Assembly (NCBI GenBank): GCA_029959085.1 | Contig: JARWIR010000016.1 | Coordinates: 7,175,441-7,239,440 of the forward strand | Length of the DNA stretch: 64,000 nucleotides | Source: Nemophila menziesii | Lineage: Eukaryota > Streptophyta > Magnoliopsida > Boraginales > Hydrophyllaceae | Direction of reading: 5' to 3' | Part shown: piece after piece, positions 12,355 through 22,069 of the stretch | Numbering within the stretch: the stretch's first letter is position 1 | Layout of the letters: every line of letters begins with the position of its first letter | The notes under the pieces: model-generated | Database searches by the model: none | Seen by the model: only the letters and a program-made list of their open reading frames with translations | What the model was told of the DNA's origin: nothing | Translations under genes and position numbers: made by a program

Positions 12355-12470
12355 TGAGTAATGTGTATCATCACCGATACACATAACAAAATCTGGTTGG
12401 ATCCCTTTGTTCACCAGGATCTGTAACACTTTTCCTTTCGTCACTTCCTTAACGTAAAAGTTCATCAAAA
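12355..12470 (-). pseudogene. Trehalose-phosphate synthase-like fragment
   Basis: Minus-strand translation gives a stretch reading KGKVLQ, then VNKGIQPDFVMCIGDD. This matches the phosphatase-like C-terminal domain of plant class II trehalose-6-phosphate synthases, where the motif KG..., DFVLCIGDDRSDEDMF is strongly conserved. The sequence leaves the family pattern right after CIGDD (the RSDEDMF part is absent) and soon meets a stop. Only about 35 residues of a protein usually over 800 residues are present, so this is a fragment, probably captured. Confidence 0.6.
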
Positions 12471-13855
12471 ATAATTTTTTACCGAGAGAAACTCTTACCT
12501 AATGGTAGTAATAAAACTGGTGGTGAAAGATCGATCTGAGAAACGTGAAGTACAATCACTGTACAATCTTTATTGGCAAATAAGTCCAACGTGCAGTAAT
12601 CATGGACATTTGAATTACTTTTATTAGATATACAAACACAGAGAGTGTCATTTCATCACTTCTTGAGCCAAGTAGATATGTGTTTGGGAACCAACTTGCA
12701 GTAAAAGCAGTAGAAGAATCGAGAGTTCTTTTCGACAGTGTTTCATCGAATCTAGGAGCGAAGAAAAAAACAGTAAAAATCCAGATGTAATTAAAGTAAA
12801 TATGTCAAAAATAAAGAGAAAATGCCACTTAGGAACTCGAAGACACCCCTCTTCTAATTAGAAACCTCTGTTACCTTCTCTTCTTACTAAAGACCTCACA
12901 AAGAATTTAACACATGAGACCTAATATCCCAATTATCTTACTACCCTATTTTGTTTTTTTCCTATATATACTAAATTAGGAACCCTACCATTCTATTTTC
13001 AGACCACTTTTCTCTCATTTCCCTCTCCTCCCCACTCCCCTCTTCCGACGTGAACTCCCAAACCGCCACCACCACCATAACACCACCACAACACCACCAC
13101 CACCACCGAAATGGCTACACCACCAACACCATCACCTATCGTCCTCCATGGCTCTCCCTCTCGCCTCTCTTTTCCCTAAACCTTTTTAGTCCTTCTCTTC
13201 AAAGATCCGGTGGTGAAGCCACGCTGCTCCTCCACCGCCTGCAGCAGTGAAGCTTAGTCCTTCTCTTCAAAGATCCGGTGGTGAAGCTCTAGAACGCTGC
13301 TCGTCCACCGCCTGCATCAGCGAAGAAACGAAGCCATGGAGGTAGTGGTACTGTTCGAATCTCAAATCTTCCATCGAAGAAGAATAAGAACCAGATCTGG
13401 TGGTGGTGTTATGGTGGTGGCGGTTTTGGTTTCCATGGATGCTCCGGCGAACACAGGTTGCAGCGCAGCTGGAGGAATCTGGTGATGGCGCTCGGTGTTG
13501 GAGGTGTTATGGTGGTGGTGGTGTTATGTTAGTGGTGGCGGTTTTGGTTTCCATGGATGCTCCGGTGAAGACAGGTTGCAGCGCAGCTGGAGGAATCTGG
13601 TAGTGGCGCTCGGTGTTGGATGCTCCGGCGAAGACAGGCTGCCGTGAAGATGCTGCTTTTTTTTGTTCAGCTTACTTAGTACGCTTGTTTTTTGGATTTT
13701 TTTATTTTTTTTAGATTTGGTTTGACCAGATCTGGTCAATGTAAAAGATAATTTGAATTGTTTATTTTTTGTAATTCATTAGAAAATTGAAAGAAATGTG
13801 AATAAAATATTTATTTTGGCTTTTTACTCTTTGATTTTTAATTTTACTCATCAAA

Positions 13856-14040
13856 ATTGTCGGAGTACTCATCTAAATTGTCGGAGTACTCAACAAAATT
13901 ATTTGAGTACTCAACAAATTTATCGGAATACTCAGCAAAATTGTCTGGGTACTCAGCAAATTGTCTGAGTACTCAGCAAATTGTAGGAGTACTCAGCAAA
14001 TTGTCGGAGTACTCAGACAATTTATCCGATACTCTATGTT
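13856..14040. repeat. Minisatellite of ~20-bp GAGTACTCA units
   Basis: About eight consecutive units of 20-24 bp follow the pattern GAGTACTCAGCAAATTGTCG with variants. Frame-by-frame translation gives the SEYS..KLSEYS repetition, an artefact of the repeat. A shorter, more diverged ACTCAGTAAAATATGCTC array occupies the same place in copy 2 of the element (about 61080-61245). Confidence 0.9.
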
Positions 14041-14057
14041 TTTCCGGTGACCGGTTA

Positions 14058-14175
14058 CTGGTGGTCGGTGGTCGGTGGTCGGAGGTCGGTGGTCGGAGGT
14101 CGGTGGTCGGTGGTAGGTGGTCGGAGGTTGGAGGTAGGTGGTCGGAGGTTGGAGGTAAGTGGGTAGTGGTAGGTA
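14058..14175. repeat. GGTGGTCGG / GGAGGTCGG array
   Basis: A G-rich tandem array on the plus strand. The same kind of array follows the minisatellite in the second copy of the element (61255-61315). It could form G-quadruplexes. Confidence 0.85.
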
Positions 14176-14687
14176 GTGGAGAGAGAAATAGTGACATCAC
14201 GCTTTTTTGTCTTTTAGTGTTAGTAAGGGTAGGAAAGACTATTGTCAAAACAGAGGTCCCTAATAAGAATGAATTCTTGGACCATACTCTATAAAGAAGA
14301 AAGATTGTCTCCAAGACCCTAAGTATAATTCACCCAAAAATAAATGAAATGGAAATACTAAAATATACCCAATCAGGTCGCTCCAAGATCAAAACTTTAA
14401 ATCAGAAAACCTAATATTCCACACTCCAAAAATCTTACAGACAATCACCAAAATTACCCAATTACCAAAATTTGGAATGTGAATCCATAATGTACATATA
14501 TGATAAATCAAGAATTATATACATAATTCACACACAAAAAATTCAATTATTAAAACATCATATTATACAAAACAAATAGCATACATAACAAATTATTTAA
14601 TACAGCCTGGGATGCACATTTTGAAAGATAAGGGACCTCTGAGGCAATTTGCCCTATAAGTAAAAGCAAAATATTTACTCACCAAGT

Positions 14688-14771
14688 TATTTCCAGCTCC
14701 ATGACCAATTACTAAAGATAAAACACGTGTTAATTTTGCAGCACCTATTGAAAACCCTTTATTCGCAACCT
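14688..14771 (-). pseudogene. Unassigned spliced exon in the minus-strand fragment cluster
   Basis: A minus-strand segment bounded by a good acceptor (TTTTAATCACAG) and donor (GTGAGT), open in one frame (about 28 residues, including GAAKLTRVLSLVIGHGAGN). It lies in the expected place after the importin-like exon. It does not clearly match the next importin-alpha residues, so the identity is left open. Confidence 0.35.
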
Positions 14772-14908
14772 GTGATTAAAATCTTGGTATAACACTTGCA
14801 TTTATCACTTCATCAATTGGAGGGTTTTGCTCAATTAACAAATAAGTAGAAAGTTAATTTTAGGAATTGATAGGAAAAAAATATAAATTTATGGAATTGT
14901 GTACAAAC

Positions 14909-15455
14909 CAAAGGATAGGAGCTTTATGAACTGGGTAGCTATGTTGTAGATCTCGGTTCCGCGGCCTAGGCGGTCGACTGGGGCCTAGCGCCTAGGAGGG
15001 ACTACGCGGGGCCTAGGCGGGATTACGCGGTTTTGAATCCTTCTATGTAATTTTATATATTTAGTAATACGCGTGTATAATTATGATAATTTTATCTATT
15101 TTGTGTCATAAAATTCATCTAACACCACTATATTGAATATGAAAAATACTAAAATTAGAGTTATAATATTCAAGAATTTTCGAGAGTAAAATAAATTTAA
15201 TGGAGGGCCTAGGCAGCAAGTTTTTGCCATTAATCGGTGCCTAGGCGGGCTAGGCGCCTCTTCCACGGCCGACTAAGGCGTTGGGCAAAAATGCCTAACA
15301 TTTTTACTAGGCGTAAGCGGTTGAGGGGGGAGTTGACGCCTAGGCGCGCCTAGGCGGCGATATCTACAGCATAGCTGGGTAGTTGCTTCTAATTGAGTTG
15401 TTGGATCATCAGAGTGTACTATACGTACCATTACAGGTATACTTTTCAACTAATA
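14909..15455 (-). pseudogene. Importin-alpha-like exon interrupted by a MITE
   Basis: Skipping the MITE at 14939-15374 and one copy of its 8-bp target duplication, the minus strand reads SDDPTTQLEATTQF followed by KLLS, then a GT donor at 14908. Plant importin-alpha has this block (..SDD..LQLEATTQFRKLLS..) at the start of its armadillo repeats, the NLS-receptor domain. Only this one exon is seen, so the gene is a fragment. The MITE sits inside the coding block. Confidence 0.65.
14939..15374. mobile_element. hAT-type MITE, copy 1
   Basis: A 436-bp element with a perfect 8-bp target duplication CTGGGTAG (14931-14938 and 15375-15382) and terminal inverted repeats CTATGTTGTAGATCTCG and, inward from the right, CTATGCTGTAGATATCG. 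An 8-bp duplication is the hAT hallmark. Both subterminal zones are packed with the palindrome CGCCTAGGCG and variants, while the centre is AT-rich. No ORF. Related copies are at 19929-20352 and 44668-45146. Confidence 0.9.
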
Positions 15456-15590
15456 GAAGCACCTATTAACAATACTTCCTATGAACCCAATCTAATATAG
15501 TTAAAAATACTAATTAACAAACTAATATTAGTAATCAAAAGCACCCATTAATATTAGGAATCGATCGACATACCCGTTCTTCTACTACCT

Positions 15591-15902
15591 TTAATCGAAC
15601 ACCTTCAGTACGGTTTTGGTATTTGAAGTTAATGGGCCTCTACTGGCGATGGCGATATTGACGGGGAGGAAGTGTGAATTGGGGAGGTGGGGAGGTGAGC
15701 TTGTTTCACCAATGAGAGGTGAGGTCACCAGTGAAATGTGAAGAAGTGAACGTGAAGTGAATTTGATTGGGCGATGGCGCAACAGTGACTTACGGAGAAG
15801 CGAAGGGACGTGAGCAGTAATGGATGTGATTCGGAAATCATCGTGCCGGAGTCGTCGCCATCGTTGATCAGGAACGAACAGATTTTTTGACTTTTCAAGC
15901 AT
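15591..15902 (-). CDS. Hypothetical 103-residue ORF, doubtful
   Basis: An ATG-initiated frame on the minus strand, Arg/Ser-rich near its start (WRRLRHDDFRITSITAHVPS), ends a little upstream of the importin-like exon. A TATA-like AATATATATATTCG lies just upstream of its ATG. It may be the 5' part of the chimeric transcript cluster or chance. No family recognised. Confidence 0.25.
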   Translation of the reverse strand: MLEKSKNLFVPDQRWRRLRHDDFRITSITAHVPSLLRKSLLRHRPIKFTSRSLLHISLVTSPLIGETSSPPHLPNSHFLPVNIAIASRGPLTSNTKTVLKVFD

Positions 15903-16354
15903 CGAATATATATATTGAGTTAGAGAGAGATGAATCGTGACATTTTTTTATTTTATAAGATTGGGTTTTTGTGCAGGGGAGCGGCTTGGTGAAAAGGTGA
16001 GTGTGATGAGATGGTGTGGAAAGTCTTCGGAGAAGAAATGGGAAAGGAAACTGATTAGGGTTTGTCTTACCGGCTTTTGGTGTGTGTGAATTTTTAATTA
16101 TTTGACGATGGGATAAGTTTTTTTAATTAAATAATAATAAATAATTAATGAGATTAAAGATAAGTGGGACCAGAAACGATTCTGGCCACCACTTATGTTG
16201 TGGCTAGAATCACTCCTGACCACCACTTAGGTGGAAAACCTTACTCTATAATATAGATATACATATATACATACATACATACAGATAGACAGACAAACAG
16301 AGAGAGAGAGAGGATACGGGAAAAGAGGCGACATCTCACTTTTATAAGTGAGGT

Positions 16355-16590
16355 AACGCTCTCAAGTATATAAAGAAAAAATAAAAGAGAAAAGAAAAGA
16401 AATTGCTTTGAAAAGATTTAATCTGCAACCATCGATCTCCAAGCATCTATACCTACCGCCCAGACCCATCTGTATGTATCGCTAGACCCAAGTATTCATA
16501 TCCACATCCATCACAGCACGCACAAGCCTCCATATTCACCGCCATCACTGCCCAATCAAGCATCAATCGCCACCGCCATCTTTCCCAAAG
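16355..16590 (+). promoter_or_regulatory. Promoter and 5'UTR-like exon
   Basis: TATATAAAG at about 16367 is followed by a C-rich, ATG-poor transcript-like stretch full of CACC/CCATC and a good donor, CCAAAG then GTAATA, at about 16590. The first ATG (TCTGTATGTATCGC) is followed almost at once by a stop. No downstream exon is identified; the next feature is a long AT microsatellite. It could be a remnant of a gene start. Confidence 0.35.
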
Positions 16591-16834
16591 GTAATAATTT
16601 GTGCTTTTGGTTACTTCCAATTATTACTATCACACGTGCATATTACTATTCAGACCAATCAATTCTCTCGCTTTCTATTTTGACTACTTGGTTTAGTAAT
16701 TTTATTTACCTAATACAGTTATTACCAAACCTAGCAGTCTTCGTCATTCCCATTTAGTGTACCTCTGTAATTTCTAAAATTGGATTTTTTTCAAAACAAC
16801 CTGTTTTGGGTGATTAAACGGGACCCAAACGGAG

Positions 16835-16836
<2 letters not shown>

Positions 16837-16908
<72 letters not shown>
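16837..16908. repeat. (AT)n microsatellite, ~72 bp
   Basis: An uninterrupted AT dinucleotide run. Long enough to be polymorphic. Confidence 0.97.
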
Positions 16909-16911
<3 letters not shown>

Positions 16912-17439
16912 TTTATATTCGTTTTAATATTGACATTTGTGATCAATTCCTGATTTTTTTCTAATATTTCAGAAATATTTATGAAGATAGTGGTGTGTTG
17001 TGTGAGTATCCCTGTTCTCTTACAAAATCATAATAAATGAAGATTAGATACGAGACCCTTTCAATTTTAATATTTCTGATTCTTCCTTACCACTACATGG
17101 TAACAAAGACCGATCTATTGAAAACTGGAGGTAACTTAGGCATGGGTCAAATTTGACAAAATTGGGGAGGTTGCTTGAGTTGGGTAGTTAAGACTACTAA
17201 AAAAGTAACTAATACTAGGTTGATCAATTAGGGTCAAGTGCTTAAGGATATAGCTTTGTGTAATGCAATCACATATATGGAACAAAGTTCGTATAGTTTA
17301 GATACACTTACTTGTTGATAGGGTTGCAAATGAACAAATACTCTCATTAAGCGTTCGAGTTTGAGTTGGTTAAGCGTTTGTTTGAGTTTGACTAGTTAAT
17401 GAACAATTCAAGCTCAATATTTAAATCAGACTCGTTTAC

Positions 17440-17850
17440 TAAACACACAGAATAATGAAGATACGACGTATGGTCGTTCAAGTTGTGGAATAATTAATCA
17501 CTACTGGGAGAATTGTGCTAATAATCCAGCTTCGATTTATTTTATATCTCATCGTGGACCAAATCATGCTCAAGGAAATTGAACCTATTTAAGCTTTCAA
17601 AAAGTGTAACAACAAGAGACCGCATATCAAAACAATCCATATCAGTCTCGACCTCATGATAATATCTATCAATATTAACCACAACCGTTCTATCAAAAGG
17701 ATTCAAGCTATGGAGTTCAAGCTCCACCACAGCCAGCATACCAGCCGTATGCATCAAATTTAACACAACAAGTAAGTCTTGTTCCTTCTGCTAAAGAAAC
17801 ATCTATGAGTGAATTTGAACAGAAAAAGTTCACTATTGTTTAAGTTCAAA
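17440..17850 (+). pseudogene. Athila/Gypsy gag C-terminal remnant
   Basis: Plus-strand translation gives HYWENCANNPASIYFISHRG, then NPYQSRP, QPFYQKDSSYGVQAPPQPAY and KETSMSEFEQ. This follows the Athila-type gag layout: a CCHC-like 'GxH..NCPxNPxS' knuckle, then an Asn/Pro/Tyr/Gln-rich tail. Several stops interrupt it and no protease or pol follows. It is an isolated fragment. Confidence 0.55.
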
Positions 17851-18203
17851 ATGGTTTTATCATTATTGATCCAAGAGTAGTTCCAAATATTCATATTTTG
17901 ATCATACCGAATTTTATAGGTAGTATAATTTTGTAGGCATCTCTACCTTTAAGTTTGGATTTCCATCCCTAAGAGGGATTATAACTAAGAGTATCATTAT
18001 TAAATGTCTAATTAGGAAAGTAAATCTTTTTTAACATTTTATAGGATAAAGGGTTAGGATTTTGATTGAGTTTCCAAGCTATGGAGGTTAAGAGGGCATC
18101 ATTTTATTTTAGAATTTCTTTTGAAGCCCAAACCTCCATTAGATTAAGGAATTTTTATTTTTGACCAATTTTTTCAGTAACCCTTCTATTGCCTTTATTT
18201 CTC

Positions 18204-18365
18204 GAGTAATGATATATACCACCCATGACGTGGCGTGAATTAGTTAGCAAAAAATCGTTAATCAAATCAAGAAAATAGATTAACAATTTTTAGCCAACCA
18301 ATTCATGCCACGTCACGGGAGGTATACTTGGGTGGTATGGTTTTGGGTGGTATATATCATTTCTC
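18204..18365. mobile_element. Small inverted-repeat MITE
   Basis: About 160 bp folding on itself. The left arm reads ATGATATATACCACCC, then GACGTGGCGTGAATTAG and GTTAATC. The right arm returns the complements, ending GGGTGGTATATATCAT. The arms flank a short AT-rich loop. No clear target duplication. It lies at the edge of the LINE fragment. Confidence 0.7.
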
Positions 18366-18429
18366 CACCAAATGTTTGCCACCAGATTGCTAATTTTAGG
18401 AATAAGGAATATGGACATGGTATAAACTA

Positions 18430-19005
18430 GAGTTTACATAATAACATCTTTAATAAGGGCTATTTTCCCCCTTCAGTGAGATTTAATATTTCATTGATCT
18501 AATTTTTCAATAATTCTTTCAATGATCCATTCTAATGATTTTACCCTTGATCTACCCTAGTTAGAGGGCAACCACACATATTTTCGTAAATCGTGTAAGT
18601 GATTCATTATAAGCCTTCTAGAAAGGAAAGAAACACCATTAGTAGGGGCATTTTTGCTAACAGGTACTCCACTTTTATTAAGATGAATTTGTTGGCCATT
18701 AGCATACAAGTATATATATTTGTGACATCTCTAAATTTTTCAAATTCCTCAATATTATCTTTAAGGAAAAACATGCTATCATCCGCAAATAGAATATGAG
18801 TGATTTGTGGACAATTTCTAGCAAATTTTATCCCTATAATGAGGTTTTTGTTAGCTTTTTGTTTCATAAGAGCACTCAAAGCTTGAATAATAATACATAA
18901 GAGTAAGGTGAGGGGTTTCCCTGGCCTAAGACCTCTTGTAGGATTTTTAATATTAACAGGTAATCTGTTAAGAAGAATAACATAAGTAACACTAGAGATG
19001 CATTG

Positions 19006-19071
<66 letters not shown>

Positions 19072-19790
19072 ATCCAAGAGAGACACATATCAGAGAAGCC
19101 TATTATTCTCATCATATCCATCATAAATTCTCATTCCACATGCTCAATGGTTTTTTGATATAGCAGCTTTATAGCTATGGAACATTTTTTGAGTTTCTCT
19201 CTTTTTAGGTAATGCATAATTTCATGAGAAATTAGTAAGTTTCCTTGGATAAGCCTGTCCTAAACAAAGGCAATTTGTTCCTCAAATATGATAGTTTTCA
19301 TAAAAGGTTTTAACCTATAAACAAGGACACTAAAAATCACTTTATATAAAAGTTAGGCCAATTAATTGGCCCGTAATAGCTGATGATAATAACTGGTGTT
19401 TCAACTTTTGGAATAAGAGTTATGTAAGTTTTATCTAAAAGAGAAAGGCTAGTTTTATTCTATAGAAGATCAGTAATAATCCTCATTAAATACACTTTTA
19501 TCAAATTACAATGTTTTTACAAAAAAAAATTAGAAAACTCATCTGGCCTTGATGCATTATTGCAATCAAGGGTCCAAACACTTTTTTTATCTCTTTTAAG
19601 CTTACATGTTTTTTCATAAGAGATTCATATCTTCAGTGACAACTCTATCAATATGTTGTCACTCCACAATCTCATATTTAGATAGTTGTATTCAACACAA
19701 TCGTAGCACTCTTGTTTACCTTGATGAATTTCAAAACTTTTCTTCATTTCTTTTTCAGTTTCACTTAACACAATCTACTAAGTTCAGTTT
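18430..19790 (-). pseudogene. L1-type LINE reverse transcriptase fragment
   Basis: Read on the minus strand in RT order: NASRPDEFSNFF (the 'KAPGPDGF' block, about 19550), LIPKVETP near 19420, then at 18607-19086 GLRPGKPLTLLL and THILFADDSMFF, the catalytic FADD box, and VKSLEWIIERIIEKL near 18530. An (AT)n/(GT)n microsatellite (about 19007-19067) has expanded within the RT region. Frameshifts and stops are present, and neither the 5' endonuclease nor the poly-A end is preserved. Confidence 0.8.
19007..19067. repeat. (AT)n(GT)n compound microsatellite
   Basis: Compound dinucleotide run embedded in the LINE fragment. Confidence 0.95.
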
Positions 19791-19928
19791 CTAGATCCTG
19801 TATTACTAATCTAATTTTTTAGATATATTACAAAATATTTTCAGTAGATATATAAATTTTAAATACAAACAACTATCTTAATTTTTTTTAAATTAAGGAA
19901 GCCTTTTAACATACATTATTACCCTAAA

Positions 19929-20352
19929 CCGTACTGAAGAAATCGTCGCCTAAGCGTTAGCTCCCCCAACCACCGCTAACGCCTAGTAAAAATTCTAGGA
20001 GGTTTTCCCCTAACGCTTTACTCGTCGTGTAAAAGGCGGCTAACCCGTCTAAACGTTGATTAATGAAAAATATGGCCACATGAACCTTATTTTATTTTAC
20101 TTATTCTCGATAATTCTTGAATTGATATTATAACTTAAATTTTAGTATTTTTATATTTACAATAGTGTTAGTAGATGAATTTTATAACATAAATAATAAA
20201 AATTGTTATAATTACTATGTATATATTAATAAATATACAAAATTACACAGCGAGATTCAAACCGTTTAATCCCTCCTACACCCCGTGTAATCCCGCCTAG
20301 GCGCTAGGCCCGGTCGACCGCCTAGACCGCAAAACCGAGATCTAGAATATAG
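19929..20352. mobile_element. hAT-type MITE, copy 2 (old)
   Basis: A 424-bp diverged copy. The right end GAGATCTAGAATATAG matches the family end GAGATCTACAACATAG, and the left end CCGTACTGAAGAAATCG is a mutated form of CTATGCTGTAGATCTCC. The flanks ACCCTAAA (19921-19928) and ACCCCAGA (20353-20360) agree at 6 of 8 bases. The internal layout matches copy 3, with many CG-to-TG/CA changes in the GCCTAGGCG clusters, as methylation decay would give. Confidence 0.8.
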
Positions 20353-22069
20353 ACCCCAGATAAAATTTAATAAGCCAATGAAAGGATACACCCAAATACT
20401 TCCTCTAGCTCTGACTACAAATGATTGTCATATTTTCTTTTGTACACATAAAGTAGAAATATCATTAATTAATTATATAAATGTTAAGACTTGATTTATA
20501 AAATATCTTGATATCATAAATACTTATTGAAAAAATTATTTTTAATATTTAAAATAGAGATAAAGGATATTATTTCCATTTCTAAAAAGTTATATTTTCA
20601 TACCGTTTAAAAAAGATAATAATTTATATCGTTTTTTTAATAATTATCTTCATTTCTTATATTTTTCATACCGTTTAGGAAAGATAATTATTAAAATATT
20701 TTTTATTAAAATTCTCCTCATAAAGTGTTTAGATATTTTAATTTTTTATTAAAAATATAATTATTAATATTTTAATAAAAGTAATAGTAGAATGTCTGCA
20801 AATTTTACGTGGATATTTTTTGGAACTAGACAATTCTTAAGAAATTAAGGGAGTATAAAGATTGAAAAAGTGTCTTCAAGATATCAACGCAAATCATATC
20901 ATCATTTTATCATTTTTTATGTAGACCAATCATAAAAGAGAGAAAAAATTATAAATTAGAAAAAAGAAATCATATAATTGGTCTAATTAAAATTTACCTA
21001 AAAAGTGATAAAAAAAATAATGTAATTTAGAGTAATATCGAACGTTACTTTTTTTTAGAAATTGTGACTAACTTTAATGGATAAAGACATATTAATAAAA
21101 GAATCAACCTCATATTTAATTTCTAATAAATACATTATAACCCTATTATTTAATATTAATTTGCTTCAAGAATATTTATTACCATTATTTCAAATTATTA
21201 TCCAACAAGAAATTTATCTCTATATAATGGAAGTTTGTTTACAAACATGAGACATCAAACTTTCAGTACAAAATTCTTATCTAATTAGACTATAAAACCA
21301 CTTTTCTCCATATGTGGAAGATTTAACCTTCAAAATCTAATTACGAAGAGTTGTTTCAAATTATCTTTCATCCATTATTGAAGCTTTTGTATCATGATAA
21401 TGAAGTTTATAAGGTATGAATTATCATGAATCTATAGAATTAAGGGTAAATGATTCATTGGTCCTAATTTTTACATTCATTTTGTTGCTCATCTTGTAAG
21501 AGTAATATTTTAGTCTCTTATTTATAATTTAATGAAAATAGTAATTATTTGGTTGTTTGATGCCATTCGTCATTTTATGTATTTTTATAAGCAATATCAT
21601 CTCGTGCAAAATAAAATAATGTCTTTTATATATTACGATAATACAATGGCAGACGTGTGATTTTAATTCCTATAATTTGATAGATATACAAATTATTACT
21701 AATAAATTAACAAAAACCAGGAACGAGTAAATGAAAAAAAATTAAGATTTTTTTGGTTATATAGATTATTTACCTAAAAAGTTATAAGTGAGCCCATTCT
21801 ATTAGAGTAATAATTTAGCAGTGAAATGATATGCTAAGAATAAATGAATGAAATTCATTCTTTGTATATTTATAGAAAGTGAGAGTGTTAGTAAAGATAT
21901 TAGAGTATAATTACATGGTATAGGAGATTATTATTTTTCTTGGAAATGGATGGTATAGGAGATTATTAATCTTGGTTTTTGTTATTGCTTTTAGTGACAT
22001 TTTATAGAATAGACTAAAGATTTTTTGATAAATATTTGTTTGACCACCAGATCTTTTAATATGTTTCAG
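20353..22069. other. AT-rich region upstream of GUX exon 2
   Basis: No gene recognised. The part from about 21740 to 22069 is similar to intron 1 of the GUX pseudogene (shared ATTCTATTAGAGTAAT, GAAATGAT and a GAAATTCATT run), so it is the 3' part of the GUX intron. About 20895-21025 has inverted arms around ATTGGTCTA and may be a degraded MITE. A first exon like that of the other copy was searched for by eye and not found. Confidence 0.5.

Larger units (their letters stand above)
12816..14335. mobile_element. MULE-like non-autonomous element, copy 1
   Basis: A 1520-bp element flanked by a perfect 9-bp target duplication AAAAATAAA (12807-12815 and 14336-14344), as expected for the Mutator superfamily. 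The ends are imperfect inverted repeats: CACTTAGGAACTCGAAGACA on the left against ACTTAGGGTCTTGGAGACA read inward from the right. It contains a TATA-like promoter (CTATATATACTAAATTAGG at about 12962), CCACCA-rich gene-like sequence, a minisatellite and a GGTGGTCGG array. It has no transposase. Copy 2 is at 60306-61561. Confidence 0.8.

Noticed and set aside
13856..14040. Evenly spaced repeats that could suggest a CRISPR array
   Set aside because: Adjacent 20-24-bp units without unique spacers, inside a plant MULE-like element. It is a minisatellite.
13857..14314. ORFs of 145 aa (plus) and 113 aa (minus) across the minisatellite
   Set aside because: Both arise from the repeat arrays (SEYS.. 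and PPTSDHLPP.. repetition) with no gene-like start, splice or family match.
15961..16260. GTGGCCAGAATCG inverted phrases as a separate MITE
   Set aside because: Short local inverted repetition only; no terminal repeats with a target duplication could be set.
17542..17766. 74-aa minus ORF
   Set aside because: Shadow of the plus-strand Athila gag remnant, whose knuckle and Pro/Tyr/Gln-rich tail make better sense.
18607..19124. His/Thr and Ile/Tyr repeat ORFs
   Set aside because: Start of the frame is the AT/GT microsatellite. Only the downstream part is LINE RT and is annotated as such.
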